DNA of 64,000 nucleotides. It comes from Dactylellina haptotyla. Taxonomy: Eukaryota; Ascomycota; Orbiliomycetes; Orbiliales; Orbiliaceae. Below are positions 25,062 to 36,268 of the stretch, piece by piece. Made by a program: the position numbers and the translations under genes. Within the stretch, counting starts at the first letter, position 1. Every line of letters starts with the position of its first letter. The stretch covers positions 744,001 through 808,000 of the forward strand of contig CM062381.1 of NCBI GenBank assembly GCA_031310005.1. Direction: 5' to 3'. A model generated the notes under the pieces. It made no database searches. It was not told where the DNA came from and was given only the letters and a program-made list of their open reading frames with translations.

Positions 25062-26311
25062 TTAGTCGTATTTCTCGCTGGTCAACTGCTCTGACAATTC
25101 CCACAATCTCTTTGCGTTGTCTTTATCCATTGCGTATGCCTTCTTTCGAGTATCATCACCAACTTTGCAATCCAACAAGTATTCTCCATTTTGACCTACA
25201 TAATTAATAATTAGAACTATGTCATCAACGAAAGTTACGTAGCATAATAAACGTACCTTTGATTTCAGGGTCAAACGAAGCCACCACATGAGTGGATACA
25301 CCTTGCTGCAAATTCTTAAATATTGAGTCGGCATCTGGTTCAGGTGCACGATCCGACTGCACTAACAATTTAAAATAAAACAAAAAAATTAGTCTCTATT
25401 TTCTCCCCAAACTCACATTAATTATATGAAGAGGTAACTTACGGAAGTCTTGGATCTCTTGCATTGGGATATGCTTGCCCAAGTTGCTGCCGATGCACAT
25501 ACCCGGGTGGAGAGAATAAGAGTACAAGCCTTGGCTGCCGTACTTCTCGGCGAGTTCTACTGAGAATAGAATATTCGCGGTCTTGCTCTGCCCGTACGCG
25601 TCCCACATGTTGTAAGTTTTACCATCATCAAAGCCAACATCCTCCCAGTTCATGCCATAAGTTCTATGGCCGCTGCTACTGACGTTGACAATTCGGGGTT
25701 CTCGGCCAGCCTTTGCTGCTGCAATGATCTTGGGCATCAACTGCTTCGTAAAAACAAAGTGGCCAAGATGATTAGTCGCAAACTGGAATTCGAATCCGTC
25801 GACGGACTTCTTATACGGGACTGCCATGATGCCCGCCTGGAAAACCAACTATTAGTCTTATTTCCTGGAGCTTTGATATATCTAGAAGACTCACATTGTT
25901 TACCAAGACATCAATGACTTTGACGTCCTCCCAACTCGCAAGTTCTTGGCCGGCCTTCCTTGAGGCTTCCAATGAAGCTAGATCAAGTTGCAAAGTCCTG
26001 ACATCAACGCTTGGATACTTTGCATTGATATCTTTTACGACTTCGTTGAGCTTGTTCGTATCGCGAGATGCAATAACTACAAGCTTTGGCGAATGCGCAC
26101 TAACAGTCAATGCGAATTCGGATCCCAAGGTTGATGGCGAGACGCCAGTGATGACAACTTTTCAAACGTTAGTTAGTAACCATTTGATTTAAAGATTCGA
26201 TTCTACTGAATGAAGCAACTTACTCGTTTTCCCAACAATCTCATTATGGAGAAATTGAGCAACGTCATCAGCGTTGGTTTCTTGTCCGTAATTGATTCTA
26301 GAAAAAGACAT
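25062..26311 (-). CDS. Short-chain dehydrogenase/reductase (retinol-dehydrogenase-like SDR)
   Basis: Five exons (26311-26224, 26157-25895, 25836-25443, 25361-25257, 25195-25062) keep phase and give 327 aa. This is a Rossmann-fold NAD(P)-dependent oxidoreductase. The start ATG is followed by an N-terminus typical of fungal SDRs that precede the fold by about 30 residues. Visible motifs are the cofactor loop ITGVSPSTLG, LDLASLE, LVNNAGIM, NHLGHF, the catalytic Ser (NVSSSGH) and YGQSKTAN for Tyr-x-x-x-Lys. The glycine motif is altered: one of the expected glycines (TGxxxGxG) is Ser/Thr here, while the catalytic tetrad looks intact. Substrate is unknown. Neighbours give no pathway clue. The long divergent promoter region (26312-28074) is shared with the DUF2235 gene. 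Confidence 0.9.
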
Positions 26312-28074
26312 TTTTGGTATTTGAATTTAATATTCTGAAGAATTGTATATATAGATTGTAAAGTAAAAGTTACGAAAGTTTGTAAGGTTATTGATATTGA
26401 TGTTGAAAAAGCTTATTGTTTTATGATGAATTGATATAATAGAATTGGGAGAATTCTAAACTATTAAATACTTCATCACGTCCTCAAAGATATCTAGATA
26501 CTTCACAAAACCCATTAAACCCCGTCGACGTTATGTCCAGCAAATTCCGGTGATCACGGTGGTTCGCAATTTTGCAAAGCCGGTCCCTGTATTCGGCTCG
26601 GCTTGCACTAACCGACGACTACATATATGCATGCCATGGACGTGAGTAATCAGTCGCCAAGTAAAGTTATAGTCGCTCTTCGCGAATCTCCAAGGCCTGC
26701 TCCCACATATATTCGGATCCCGGAGACCTTTTCGTGACCGAACTCCATTTCTTGGAGTACCTGTTGTTGTGGCCTGACAACACGGAGTTCGCCTTAAATC
26801 CTGGAACGGCAAGCTAACTCCGTACCACAGTGTACCTGCTCGCTTCGACACAGACATCTGCCCATCTTCCCCACAAAAGAATACATTCTTCGTCTAACGG
26901 CCCTAAGTGGGTTTTAACTTGCGAACGGGATTAATTAGCCGCCAAGGTCTTAGAATCTTAGGCTCACCTTCAACTGATATTTATGGTGACACACGCACGC
27001 AACAAGTTTGCACCTCTTTACCAAACAGAACCAGAATCCAACAGGTACAGCAAGCAAGTATCAACTGACATTGCGTTCGCTCTTCCCGGAAACTTACCTG
27101 AGTGCAGCTACCTCAAACACGTTGCCCAATGCATAAAGCCCAGCCAGCCTCAACAGAGTAGCTAGCTCATAACAGATGGGCCTAGAGTCGTAGTACAAAA
27201 CCCGAATCCGCACTCGCGATATTCGGATCGATTGCCGGGCGACTAACGATATCTCGCCAGCCCTGGAGATTTCCGGCTTGCCAAGGCGCACTGCGGATAT
27301 TGCGAAATGCGGCTTCAACGCCCACCAACCAGCATCACTCAAAAGCTTCAGCTCAGCCCATGTTCACGGGCCTCCCGTCCGGTCTGCACGAGAACAGGGG
27401 CGAGACGTTCCCGTTTGCAATCGATGCAGCCAATTTAGATACGGTTAGCCATGGCTTGATGTAATCCTTCCATTGCGGATATTCGATTCGAGCAGGTCGA
27501 ACGACCACACTCCCTCGCTACTACCCTCGCCATTTGGCTTGTGGAAAGGAATAGTAACTGTATATTTTTTCGTATTTCATTATCAAACAGAGCGCCGTGG
27601 CACTCAACCCTCTCAATTGGCCAGCCTTGCCGTTTCCCAATGAGGATCTCATAATCTCAGCTCACGCACCTTCCTGCTGAGAGTCAATCGCAAACGTTGT
27701 AATTGACAGTCACGGGATGGAAAGCTGCGGGCGCTATGTTGCATTTGGCGACGCCATGTGGTGAAAGCTGCCGGCTGGGCTTCAGCTAGGATATTCATCT
27801 CACTCGGAATCAAATCTGTAAATGGATACTATCAGAAGAAACGTAAGAATTGACAATTTTTAGATACAGGGGAAGCATCTCCTTTACGGATATAAAAAGG
27901 GCGATTCCATATGGATGAGTCGGAGAGAAAATTGCTTGATTCCAGAATTATCCTTCAGCAACTCAGCTCTTTTCCATCCGCAGATTTTCCTCAAATCGCC
28001 TTTGTAATATCTTATATTTGAAAATACTAAAATATACTTCTTACTTTCATCAATTATCAATTGAGGATCACATC
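26312..28074. other. Divergent intergenic region
   Basis: The region lies between the SDR (-) and the DUF2235 gene (+), and should contain both promoters. The middle is GC-richer but its frames are short and unconvincing. A TATA-like element is near its right end. Confidence 0.5.
27891..27900 (+). promoter_or_regulatory. TATA box of DUF2235 gene
   Basis: TATAAAAAGG, a near-consensus TATA box, lies about 175-185 bases before the ATG at 28075. An AGGGG element, similar to the stress-response element of fungi, lies near 27868 just upstream. Function inferred from consensus and place only. Confidence 0.55.
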
Positions 28075-29726
28075 ATGGCTGACGTCCAGTTAAATGTTGA
28101 CACAACCCTCACTTCTGATAAAACCAAAAGCAATGTTGGCAAGCGGATAATAATATGCTGCGATGGCACCTGGTTCTCAGCCGACAAAGGCACGGATAAC
28201 ATGCCATCCAATGTCGCCAGGATAAGCCGTATGTTCGCCGCCGAGGCAGAAAAGGAGGAAACCAATGAAAACGGCAAGACGGTTATCCGTTCAATTCCAC
28301 AGATCGTATACTACCAAAGTGGTGTCGGAACTGGGAACGTCACATGGTATAATAAAGTTAAGCAAGGTACGTTACCATACTTTAGATCACAAACGAGAAA
28401 GTGTCAGACTAACCTTGAGACTAGGCTCTACGGGTGTCGGGCTCGATGAGAATGTCAGCACCGCTTACAACTTTCTCTGTAACAACTACTCTGCCGGCGA
28501 CGATATCCTCCTCTTCGGTTTCTCCAGGGGTGCTTATACCGCCCGAGCTCTTTCGGGTTTAATCATAGAAGCTGGTATCCTCCCTCCGGGAGCCATGGTT
28601 CTGTTCCCAAAGATGTTAAAGGCGTACAAGCAGCGCCTGAAGACACCTTTCACCGGAGAGTCTTGGTTCGAGAAATACAAGGATGAGTACGGCCATATGT
28701 ACCACGATGTTAAGATTAAATTTGTCGGCGTGTGGGATACCGTCGGCGCTCTTGGTATTCCCGAGAGTTGGCTCTCCTGGGTAACTGGCTACAACGATGG
28801 AAACAAGTTTCACAATACAGAGATCCACGAGAGTAAGTCTTTTCCTTCTGCTACAATAACAAATATCACGTAAAGCACCTTTCAGTATCTGGCCAGCAAT
28901 GCTAATTGCTATAAAAACGATAGATATCAAAAAGGCAGCTCATGCCCTTGCCTTGGACGAATACCGCGGCCCATTCACACCCAGTCTTTGGTATAACAAG
29001 AACGAGAATGATAAGAAGGGCTGGTGCTCCAACTTGATCCAATGCTGGTTCCCGGGCTACCACGGCCATATCGGCGGAGGTACTGTCACAGGCAACGTCG
29101 ACGAAACCTCAATTGATGACCTGTCCCTCGCATGGATGGTCGACCAGGTAGGCAGAATGGTTACCTGGGACGAAAAAGAGATCACTCGGTTTGCGAAAGG
29201 ATACAGGGAAGGAGCATACGCCTGGGCCGAAGGTAACCTAGAGGACAGCGGTTCTGTGATGTACTATCCAAGGGTCGCGGGTGGATGGGTCAACAGAACA
29301 CCGGGCCAGTACAGTGTTAAGAAGACGAAACACGAGAAGCATTCGGATTGTAAACACGAGTACTGGGCTACCAATGAATTCATCCATCCCAGCGTTCGTT
29401 ACCGAATGAGCTTGATGGAGTCCAGAAAGCCAAAGGACATCGGCTACACGAAGGGCTTACTGGGGAAAACACCAAATCCGAAGTACGAACCGTACTCCTT
29501 GAAAGATTTCAAGGGAATTTATGAAAACGAGAAAGATTTCTATTGGTATTGGAAGAAAGAGGACAAAACGAATGGAGATGTTATCATTAGAGAATACCAG
29601 ATCCCACCGAGATGGGCGACGAACTATCACTGCTTGGGCTTAGAGAGAGATATGGTTCCCGAGGAGGTGATGAAGGAGCTGGACGACGGGAATAACTATG
29701 GTGTGGATGGGCCTCTCAAAAAATAA
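28075..29726 (+). CDS. DUF2235 alpha/beta hydrolase (Tle1-like lipase fold)
   Basis: Exons 28075-28366, 28425-28832 and 28924-29726 join in phase to 500 aa; the branch sites ACTAACC and GCTAATT are clear. The DUF2235 signature is visible: an N-terminal RIIICCDGTW strand, the nucleophile elbow GFSRGAYTAR (Ser131), the VGVWDTVGALG acidic segment, and a C-terminal GYHGHIGGG histidine segment. The family includes bacterial type VI secreted phospholipases (Tle1), and many fungal genomes carry cytosolic members of unknown substrate. There is no signal peptide or membrane segment, so an intracellular esterase or lipase is likely. The catalytic Ser-Asp-His set appears complete. Confidence 0.92.
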
Positions 29727-30028
29727 ACCACATATGTTGGGGCGGTTCGATTATATCAAGTATTTTGGGTTGTATTGTAGGATCTTTTTGCATTTGGTCG
29801 GCAGTTACAGGAATTTGTATTTTGTTTTAATTTTGACAATACGATCTACTAATGTTTCACACATCAGCACCTGCGTGCACCTACCTACTATCTGCCATAA
29901 ATTAAATGAATAGCCTCGTAGGTGATAATACATCGATCGAGAAGAGTCGGAGACGAAACGTTTCGCAACCTCGACGCTTAATCGCTGAAACATTCAAATA
30001 CGCGTTCCTCAACACATCTCTCAACTTC

Positions 30029-30125
30029 GCTCGTATAGCTCAGCGGTAGAGCGTCTCACTCGTATCAGCTTCGGCGGATTGAGTGTGGTATGAGAAGGTC
30101 CTAGGTTCAAGTCCTAGTTCGAGCA
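30029..30125 (+). tRNA. tRNA-Thr(CGT), intron-containing
   Basis: A 72-nt mature tRNA is interrupted by a 25-nt intron (30065-30089) placed one base 3' of the anticodon, the canonical nuclear position. The D arm (GCTC/GAGC), the perfect anticodon stem (TCTCA/TGAGA), loop CT-CGT-A/A and T arm (CTAGG TTCAAGT CCTAG) are all clear. The acceptor stem GCTCGTA/TTCGAGC has a single T-T mismatch at pair 6-67. Anticodon CGT (30061-30063) reads the Thr codon ACG. No CCA is encoded. A T-run from about 30134 ends the transcript. Confidence 0.93.
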
Positions 30126-30133
30126 TAAGAATT

Positions 30134-30146
30134 CTTGTTTTTTTTT
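30134..30146 (+). terminator. RNA polymerase III terminator of tRNA-Thr
   Basis: A run of nine or more T residues begins nine bases after the end of the tRNA, the usual Pol III stop signal. Confidence 0.8.
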
Positions 30147-30686
30147 CTCGTTGCCATTTCTTTTGCTTCCTCGCTTCTGCGGATCGTTTTTCATTTTTAG
30201 CTTCTGGCCAGGTACGCCAGAACAAGCCTGTGGGTTGGCCCATTCGGCCGAGTCGACGGAACCAGGTTTCCAACAGGACCGGCGAAAGTTGTGTTGTTGT
30301 TAGTGGAGAAGGAAGTCACGAGGAAGAAGAGAAAGTGGCGGGAGAGAGGCGTGATAGGTGGGATAGCGTTTATGCACGATGCAGAGGTTCGGAATCGGGA
30401 TCTTGGGTGATTTGCATTTTCTTTTACGTATTCGAGCAATACACCCCGCTATCTTCCGGTCCTGGAAGCCCTAACCTCGAGAGTGGAAACGGGTGCGTGA
30501 AGAAATGAGAATTGAATGTTAATCGTGATTCATTATGAACAGTGGAAGGAATTAAATAAAAGTATTGAAATTCGAGTGAGAGAAAGAGAGAAGAAAAAAC
30601 TCCAAGGCTATATGTAAAAACCAATCAAAAGGATCTCTAACTTGTAATCATTATCGTTTTGTAATGCTAGACATTACTGTTTCAGA
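30147..30686. other. Intergenic spacer
   Basis: Spacer between the tRNA and the 3' end of the F-box-like gene. No gene supported; a frame overlapping the tRNA region is judged fortuitous. Confidence 0.45.
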
Positions 30687-32100
30687 TCAGTCGTCTTCGA
30701 AAACGGGGAACTCAAACCCTCGCTGTTCCAACCTCCACTCATCGAGCAGGCAATTGCACAACCATGCCTTCCTGATCCATGAAGCCGCGTTCACCATTCT
30801 TGCCCTCTTCTCGAACACTTTATTGCTTTCCTGCTTTCCTGATTTTTCGAGAAGTCGCATGGCGGGTACGACTCCCTCGTACGTAACCCTGTCGTAGAAG
30901 TCTCTTTCTTGTGAATGCGGTCTGTAGAATTTCTCCAATTTCAATTTTGAAATCATGCCGCGTAGAATTCTAAAAGAATCTAGAGAATACTGTGATACGA
31001 AATCGGCGGGCGAGAGCGAATATTTGAGAGAGAGGTACGATTTCACCGGTTCTGTCAAGTAGGTCCCAATTCGATCATAAGCTACTTTTGGACTCGGTGT
31101 CGGTTCGAGAGTGTACAGTGGCGCGATTGTTGCAGGATCGTGATAAATGAAAAGGTACTCTGCAAATTCGTGCGCAAGTGCAAAGTTTGCCTCTGTGAAA
31201 GGTTGCGAGTCCACTATTCAAATCATTGTGTTAGTCCGAAGTTTTTCTAGACAACCGGGCCAGACCCCGAATCCAACGAACTGAAATCTTGTTATACATA
31301 CCTCGACGAAATACTGGAAATATTAAGGTGAGCGCCTGCTTTTCCGGGTAGCCGTCGAAGGCGGGCTGGAGCAAAGATACTTTGATATCATCGTTGAACT
31401 GTTGGAACGCCCTTGCGTTTCGAACGTCGACGGTTCCGGTTGGTAGAACTCGCAAGTGCTCGCCGATTAGTTCCCATATCTGTAAACTGCTCCAGATATC
31501 CCAGCCGATGATTATGCGTTCAATAAAGTACTGGTCGTATTTGCATGTCGTTCCTGTTTTTAGAGACGGATTTTGGGCCAAGATCGCTTGACGTTGGTGG
31601 ATTAATAGTAGTAAAGTCCAGCCTCTGTAGATACTCTGTACGATTCGGCGCACTTCTGACGACGTTAAAGCTGGTTCTTTACGGGCTAGTCTGGTACTGT
31701 ATTGGTGCGTTATGGCTATTTTACGGATGCCCAAGTAATCGTCTACCAGATAACTTCCCAGCTTCTGGGGCTCATAAGATCCATATGATGTAGCTAGGAA
31801 AGCAGGATATGCTCCAGTAGCCGTATATTTCCCATAATTTTGAACAACATCTACCAATGTGCCTATGTCCTCGATATCCAAGGCTGTTCTGCGGCAGTAG
31901 GCAAACACGAGGGCGTCTGGTCCATGATTGAGAGCTTCGGAAAGATAGAGATTATTAACAATTCCCTCCTTGTAGTGTCTGAATATTTCGTGGAAGGCGC
32001 TGCTGGTTAAAATGAGGTTGAGCAATGTACTCCGGTCGTCAACCTGTCGCAGAATGGAGTGCCTGATGTCGTAGGGAAGGCCGCAGAGTGTCACCGGCAT
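30687..32100 (-). CDS. F-box-like protein, unknown substrate
   Basis: Exons 32100-31302 and 31213-30687 (88-nt intron, GTATGT donor) give 441 aa. The N-terminus (LCGLPYDIRHSILRQVDDRSTLLNLILTSSAFHEIF, abbreviated here by its hallmarks LPYDIR, Leu-rich turn and TSSAFHE) resembles the F-box of fungal proteins that bind Skp1 in SCF ubiquitin ligases. The rest has helical, Leu/Tyr-rich sequence without leucine-rich or WD repeats. Many fungal F-box-like proteins of this size have no known target. Function beyond the F-box resemblance is not assigned. Confidence 0.78.
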
Positions 32101-33178
32101 CGCGATTAAATGCTACGGAAGCGGACAAAACGTGGTATGAACTGAGGTGACTTGTTAAAATGTTTATAATTTAAAGTTGCCAAAAAGAAATAAAGACACG
32201 ATGACTGAGGGGATGGCTCGGTTTAATATTGCAACAGGCCTCGTGCGCACATCGGAGTCCCCATTATTGCATTTGCATTTGCATTGGGCCGGCATGCACG
32301 GTGCAAATTGCCATTAGCTGAGCGCCCTCCCACTCAGTATGCAACGCATTCCGGCTAGGCGCCGCCGCTATCGTTTCCAATTGCCCCCCCAGGTGCGCCC
32401 AGACCGCATTCCAGCCAGTTCAAAGCTTTCCGGCTTGCAGATAACTAGCGAACTTGCAGAAGCTTCTCCAAGGAGGCCCCGCCGAAATCTTTCCTGTGCA
32501 ATGGGAATTAACGAGTTCTGTAATTTTTAAAACCTTGTTTAGGCGGAATGTAACACCTCAGCTATCGAGTGTCGTCGGGTGTATGGGGAAAACTAGGCCC
32601 CTCAGAATTGGCGAGGCCGCAGGGAGCTGACTTGTCGCACCAGCACCAGAAACAGAGACCAAAGGGGACTGGGATCTGGCACCGTCCTGTCTGCGGATTC
32701 GCTGACTAGCACACTGTTCCCTCCTGTCTGGGCAAGGAGGAGCCGACAGAACCAACTGGGCACCACCAATTGGCCCAATCGGCCGGGTTTGGCTGAATGT
32801 GTTGGCGTGTTGTGCGTGTGGCGGTGACGAGGCCGACCGGGATTGTGTTGCGTGGCTGGTGCTGCATTGTGGCGAGTGGGCCCGACGTTGGCTTGCCGAT
32901 TTGATTTCGCGCGCGACTTTTGGCGGCAACGGTGCTGCCTGCCCTTCTTTCTTCCCATCCCTCCAAAACCTCCAAATCTTCCTCTGCTTCCCTCATCATC
33001 GCCCACCTCATCCATCACCCTCCGCCCAATCATCGCCCATCTCACCCCTGCCAGCTTCCAGGACAGACACCTCGTAACCCCGTGCTGTCTATTACTTTAC
33101 TTTTCTCCGCTTCCTCCCGTTTGATCTAGACCGCTCCGGCCTGTGGTACATCCCAGTCCGGCATCGCGACTGTTCACA
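32101..33178. other. Divergent intergenic region with HDAC promoter
   Basis: The region lies between the F-box-like gene (-) and the HDAC gene (+). The part before the HDAC is C/T-rich (about 32940-33120), as expected of a fungal core promoter and leader. Several overlapping short frames on both strands are consistent with this compositional bias and not with genes. Confidence 0.5.
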
Positions 33179-35725
33179 ATGGGCGGGACCAATCTTGTCT
33201 TCGAGCCCTTAAACCCGCCTTCGACGGGACCGCTTCAGAAGAAACGTGTTGCATACGTAAGTAATACACCTTTAGCTCCTGCTCTACGGGTTTCTCGTCG
33301 TCCTCGGGCTCTTTGAAATTTTGCTAACATGGTTTCCTTCTCGGCCAGTTTTACGATTGTAAGTTCTGCCCAACGCTCGCTCACCAACCCGTTTACCCTC
33401 GGAGTCGAGATTTCGCAACCACAATTTCCCCCCTCCGCCCCCGACACGGTACCACGGACGCTAACAACAGACGTTTTTCTGTAATCTACAGCTGATGTCG
33501 GGTGAGTCTACAAGCTTCCTTTTTAACTAGGGTTTACTGTTTTTTGGTTTGGTTCGGTGCTAACTCGAGGGAATCGCAGTAACTATGCCTACGTTGCAGG
33601 GCATCCGATGAAGCCTCATCGTATCAGGATGACCCATTCCCTTATCATGAACTACAAACTTTACAAGAAGATGGAGATTTATGTAAGCTTCCTTCCTTAA
33701 TTTTCTTGTTGCTTTCCTCCAATCTAGCATCATTCTCTAACCGGTTCCTCCCCGCAGCGAGCAAAACCCGCGACACGAAAGGAGATGGCGCAATTCCACA
33801 CAGACGAGTACGTCGACTTTTTATGGAAAGTCACCCCGGACAACATGGAACAGTTCACCAAGGAACAAACCAAATATAACGTCGGTGATGACTGCCCGGT
33901 ATTTGATGGGCTGTTCGAGTTCTGCGGAATCTCAGGAGGTGGCAGTATGGAAGGTGCCGCGAGGCTCAACCGCGAGAAATGCGATATTGCGGTCAATTGG
34001 GCTGGTGGTCTCCATCACGCCAAGAAGAGCGAAGCTTCCGGTTTCTGCTACATAAACGGTATGCTCACTGCCAGTATTCACTCGTTGCACTGCGAGCGGC
34101 GTTGCTTACAAATCTACCTGTAGATATTGTTCTGGGTATCATTGAACTGCTACGATACAAAAAGCGAGTTCTTTACATCGACATCGACGTCCACCACGGC
34201 GACGGTGTGGAGGAAGCTTTCTACACTACAGACCGTGTTATGACGGTATCCTTTCACAAATACGGCGAATATTTCCCGGGTACCGGTGAGCTGCGAGATA
34301 TTGGTGTCGGGCTCGGCAAATACTATGCTGTCAACTTTCCGCTCAGGGATGGTATCACCGACGAAACATACAAGTCGATATTCGAGCCCGTTATCGGAGC
34401 GGTGATGGATTGGTATCAACCCGAAGCGGTTGTGCTTCAGTGCGGTGGAGATTCGTTAAGCGGTGATAGGTTGGGCTGCTTTAACTTGTCGATGCGCGGC
34501 CACGCAAACTGCGTAGAGTTTGTCAAGAAGTTCAACCTCCCTGTTTTGGTGCTCGGCGGCGGTGGCTACACCATGAGGAACGTCAGCCGAACTTGGTGCT
34601 ACGAAACGGGTGTCCTAGTCGGCCAGGACCTCGAGCCCACCTTACCTTACTGTGATTTCTACGAGGTGAGTAATAGCTTTGGCAATTCCGAGTCACGCTA
34701 GGATGCTAACGAAAGTTGTCTTTGATAAGTATTTTGGACCGGATTACGAGCTTGACGTTCGCCCATCGAATATGGAGAACCTTAACTCCAAAGAGTACCT
34801 GGAGAAGATTCTCGCGTCCGTCATCCAGAACCTCGAAAGGACGAAAGCGGTACCGTCGGTGCAGATGACAAATATCCCGATGGAGCACGAAAGATACAGA
34901 GACGAGCAGGAGGGTGCATTGGATGACCTTGACGAAGAAATGAACACGGATACTCGACATTCCCAGCGCCGCTCGGATAAGAAGATTACCAACGACCTCG
35001 AGTATACGGACTCGGAGGATGAGATGGATGACTTTTTACGAAGAAAACAGAACCGCGCGAGGGTTCGCCAAGATAAACGCTTTGGCAAGGAATCCGAGGC
35101 GGATACGCCTGGGAACGCCCATACTCCGCTTTCCGGTGCGATCACCCCAGCAGGGAAGTCGGGCGCTGCTAGCGAGAATGGAGCTGCAGCTGCCACTGCC
35201 GTTCCAGAACCCGAGGAAATGGCTGTCGACGATGGTGAGCTTGCAGACGTCGAGGAAGATGCCATCGACAAGATGGACACGGACGATGTCGCGACGCCAG
35301 CGGCACCTGCCGCTACTTCGAATCCTGCTCCAACGACTGCGGCATCGACAACGTCACCTGCCAAGGATGACACCCTAGCTGCTGGTGCTAGATCGGCGGC
35401 TGCCGATGCGGCGAAGACCGAGGAGCCCGCAGAGGTCGATATGAAGGACGCGGACCAGGAGGCTACAGGCACTCCGGCCGTTGATGCACCTGTCGCCGAG
35501 AAGGCGAAGGAGCCAACGCCAGCTGCGGCTCCAGCGGAGGAAGTAAAGGAGGAGGGGCAAGAGGAGGAGGGGGAGAAGGAGACGGAGAAGGAAGAGGAGG
35601 AGGAGAAGAAGGCGGCGGCTCCGAAGGCGAAGACGCCAGAAGACCCCGCGGGGGAGGAGGGGGAGAAGAAGGAGGTGGAGGGAGAAGAGAAGGAGGGGAA
35701 GGAGCCGGGGCCTGCTGAGACCTAG
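33179..35725 (+). CDS. RPD3: RPD3-type (class I) histone deacetylase
   Basis: Zinc-dependent deacetylase of histone lysines, catalytic subunit of SIN3/RPD3 corepressor complexes, nuclear. Seven exons (33179-33256, 33349-33358, 33492-33501, 33580-33682, 33758-34058, 34124-34665, 34730-35725) give 679 aa. Exons 2 and 3 are only 10 nt each and together encode the invariant YDSDVG turn. Core motifs: [44 protein letters not shown] (Asp189, His191), [12 protein letters not shown] and [12 protein letters not shown]. Residues after about 410 form a charged tail ([28 protein letters not shown] then Glu/Ala/Pro-rich). Filamentous ascomycete RPD3 proteins (RpdA in Aspergillus) carry such an extension of similar total length, where it is needed for nuclear function. 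The identification is firm. Confidence 0.97.
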
Positions 35726-36268
35726 CGGGTCGCCGCGACTCCCCGTCCCAAGCGGGTTTTTGAAGGATGGGAGGAAGGGGAGGGGCCCATTAAGCGGGCG
35801 AAGAGTTTGTGAGGTCCCTTCGGGGACCTCTTTTACGATTCACAGTGTATTTTTATATGGGGCGTTACTATTAGGCCAGGGGGCCAATCTTTATATATTA
35901 TTCAGTGAAGCGAGGCGCATTACCTTGAACGGCATTCCACGCGTAGACTTGGTCCCATCGCAGACTACCGTAGACTGTATCACCCAAATCGGCCGCTGCG
36001 TTGGACGTGTTGTTTCTGTTTGCAGGGCCGCCAAAGCCCTAACTTCGAGCCCTCGCTTGCGTTGCCCGAAGCGGTTTAGCGGCCAACGCGGCGAGAGCAC
36101 CACCAAAATTTGGATGCAAGTCTGTTCGGGCTGCTTTCGGTCGAACGAGAGAATCTTCACGACAGACGCCATTTTCGACGAACCCCGACGACAACTCCAT
36201 CAACTAACCTCCCCCCTTCGAATTTTTGTTTTCTAACGAAGTACGATATATTATATTAATCCGTCAAG
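35726..36268. other. HDAC 3' flank and promoter of ribosomal protein L23
   Basis: The region holds the UUCG hairpin listed separately and the L23 promoter. The latter has an AAAGCCCTAAC element near 36033-36043, a telobox-like motif sometimes found at fungal ribosomal-protein genes; this is suggestive only. A short minus-strand frame here is not accepted as a gene. Confidence 0.45.
35811..35834 (+). terminator. Stable UUCG hairpin followed by T-run after HDAC stop
   Basis: GAGGTCCC and GGGACCTC form a perfect 8-bp stem (35811-35818 with 35823-35830) closed by the exceptionally stable C(UUCG)G tetraloop, followed by TTTT. It lies 86 nt after the HDAC stop codon, so should sit in the 3' untranslated region. 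It has the shape of a bacterial Rho-independent terminator, but in a fungal Pol II gene it is more likely an mRNA-stability or processing element. Function unknown. Confidence 0.6.

Noticed and set aside
34744-35472. Minus-strand open frame (242 residues) opposite the HDAC tail
   Set aside because: It is explained as the complement of the Ala/Glu/Asp-rich tail; no motif or splice-linked neighbour.
35891-36172. Minus-strand frame starting with MASVVKILSF, upstream of L23
   Set aside because: Short, no recognised family, lies in the L23 promoter and probable leader. Transcript data could revive it.
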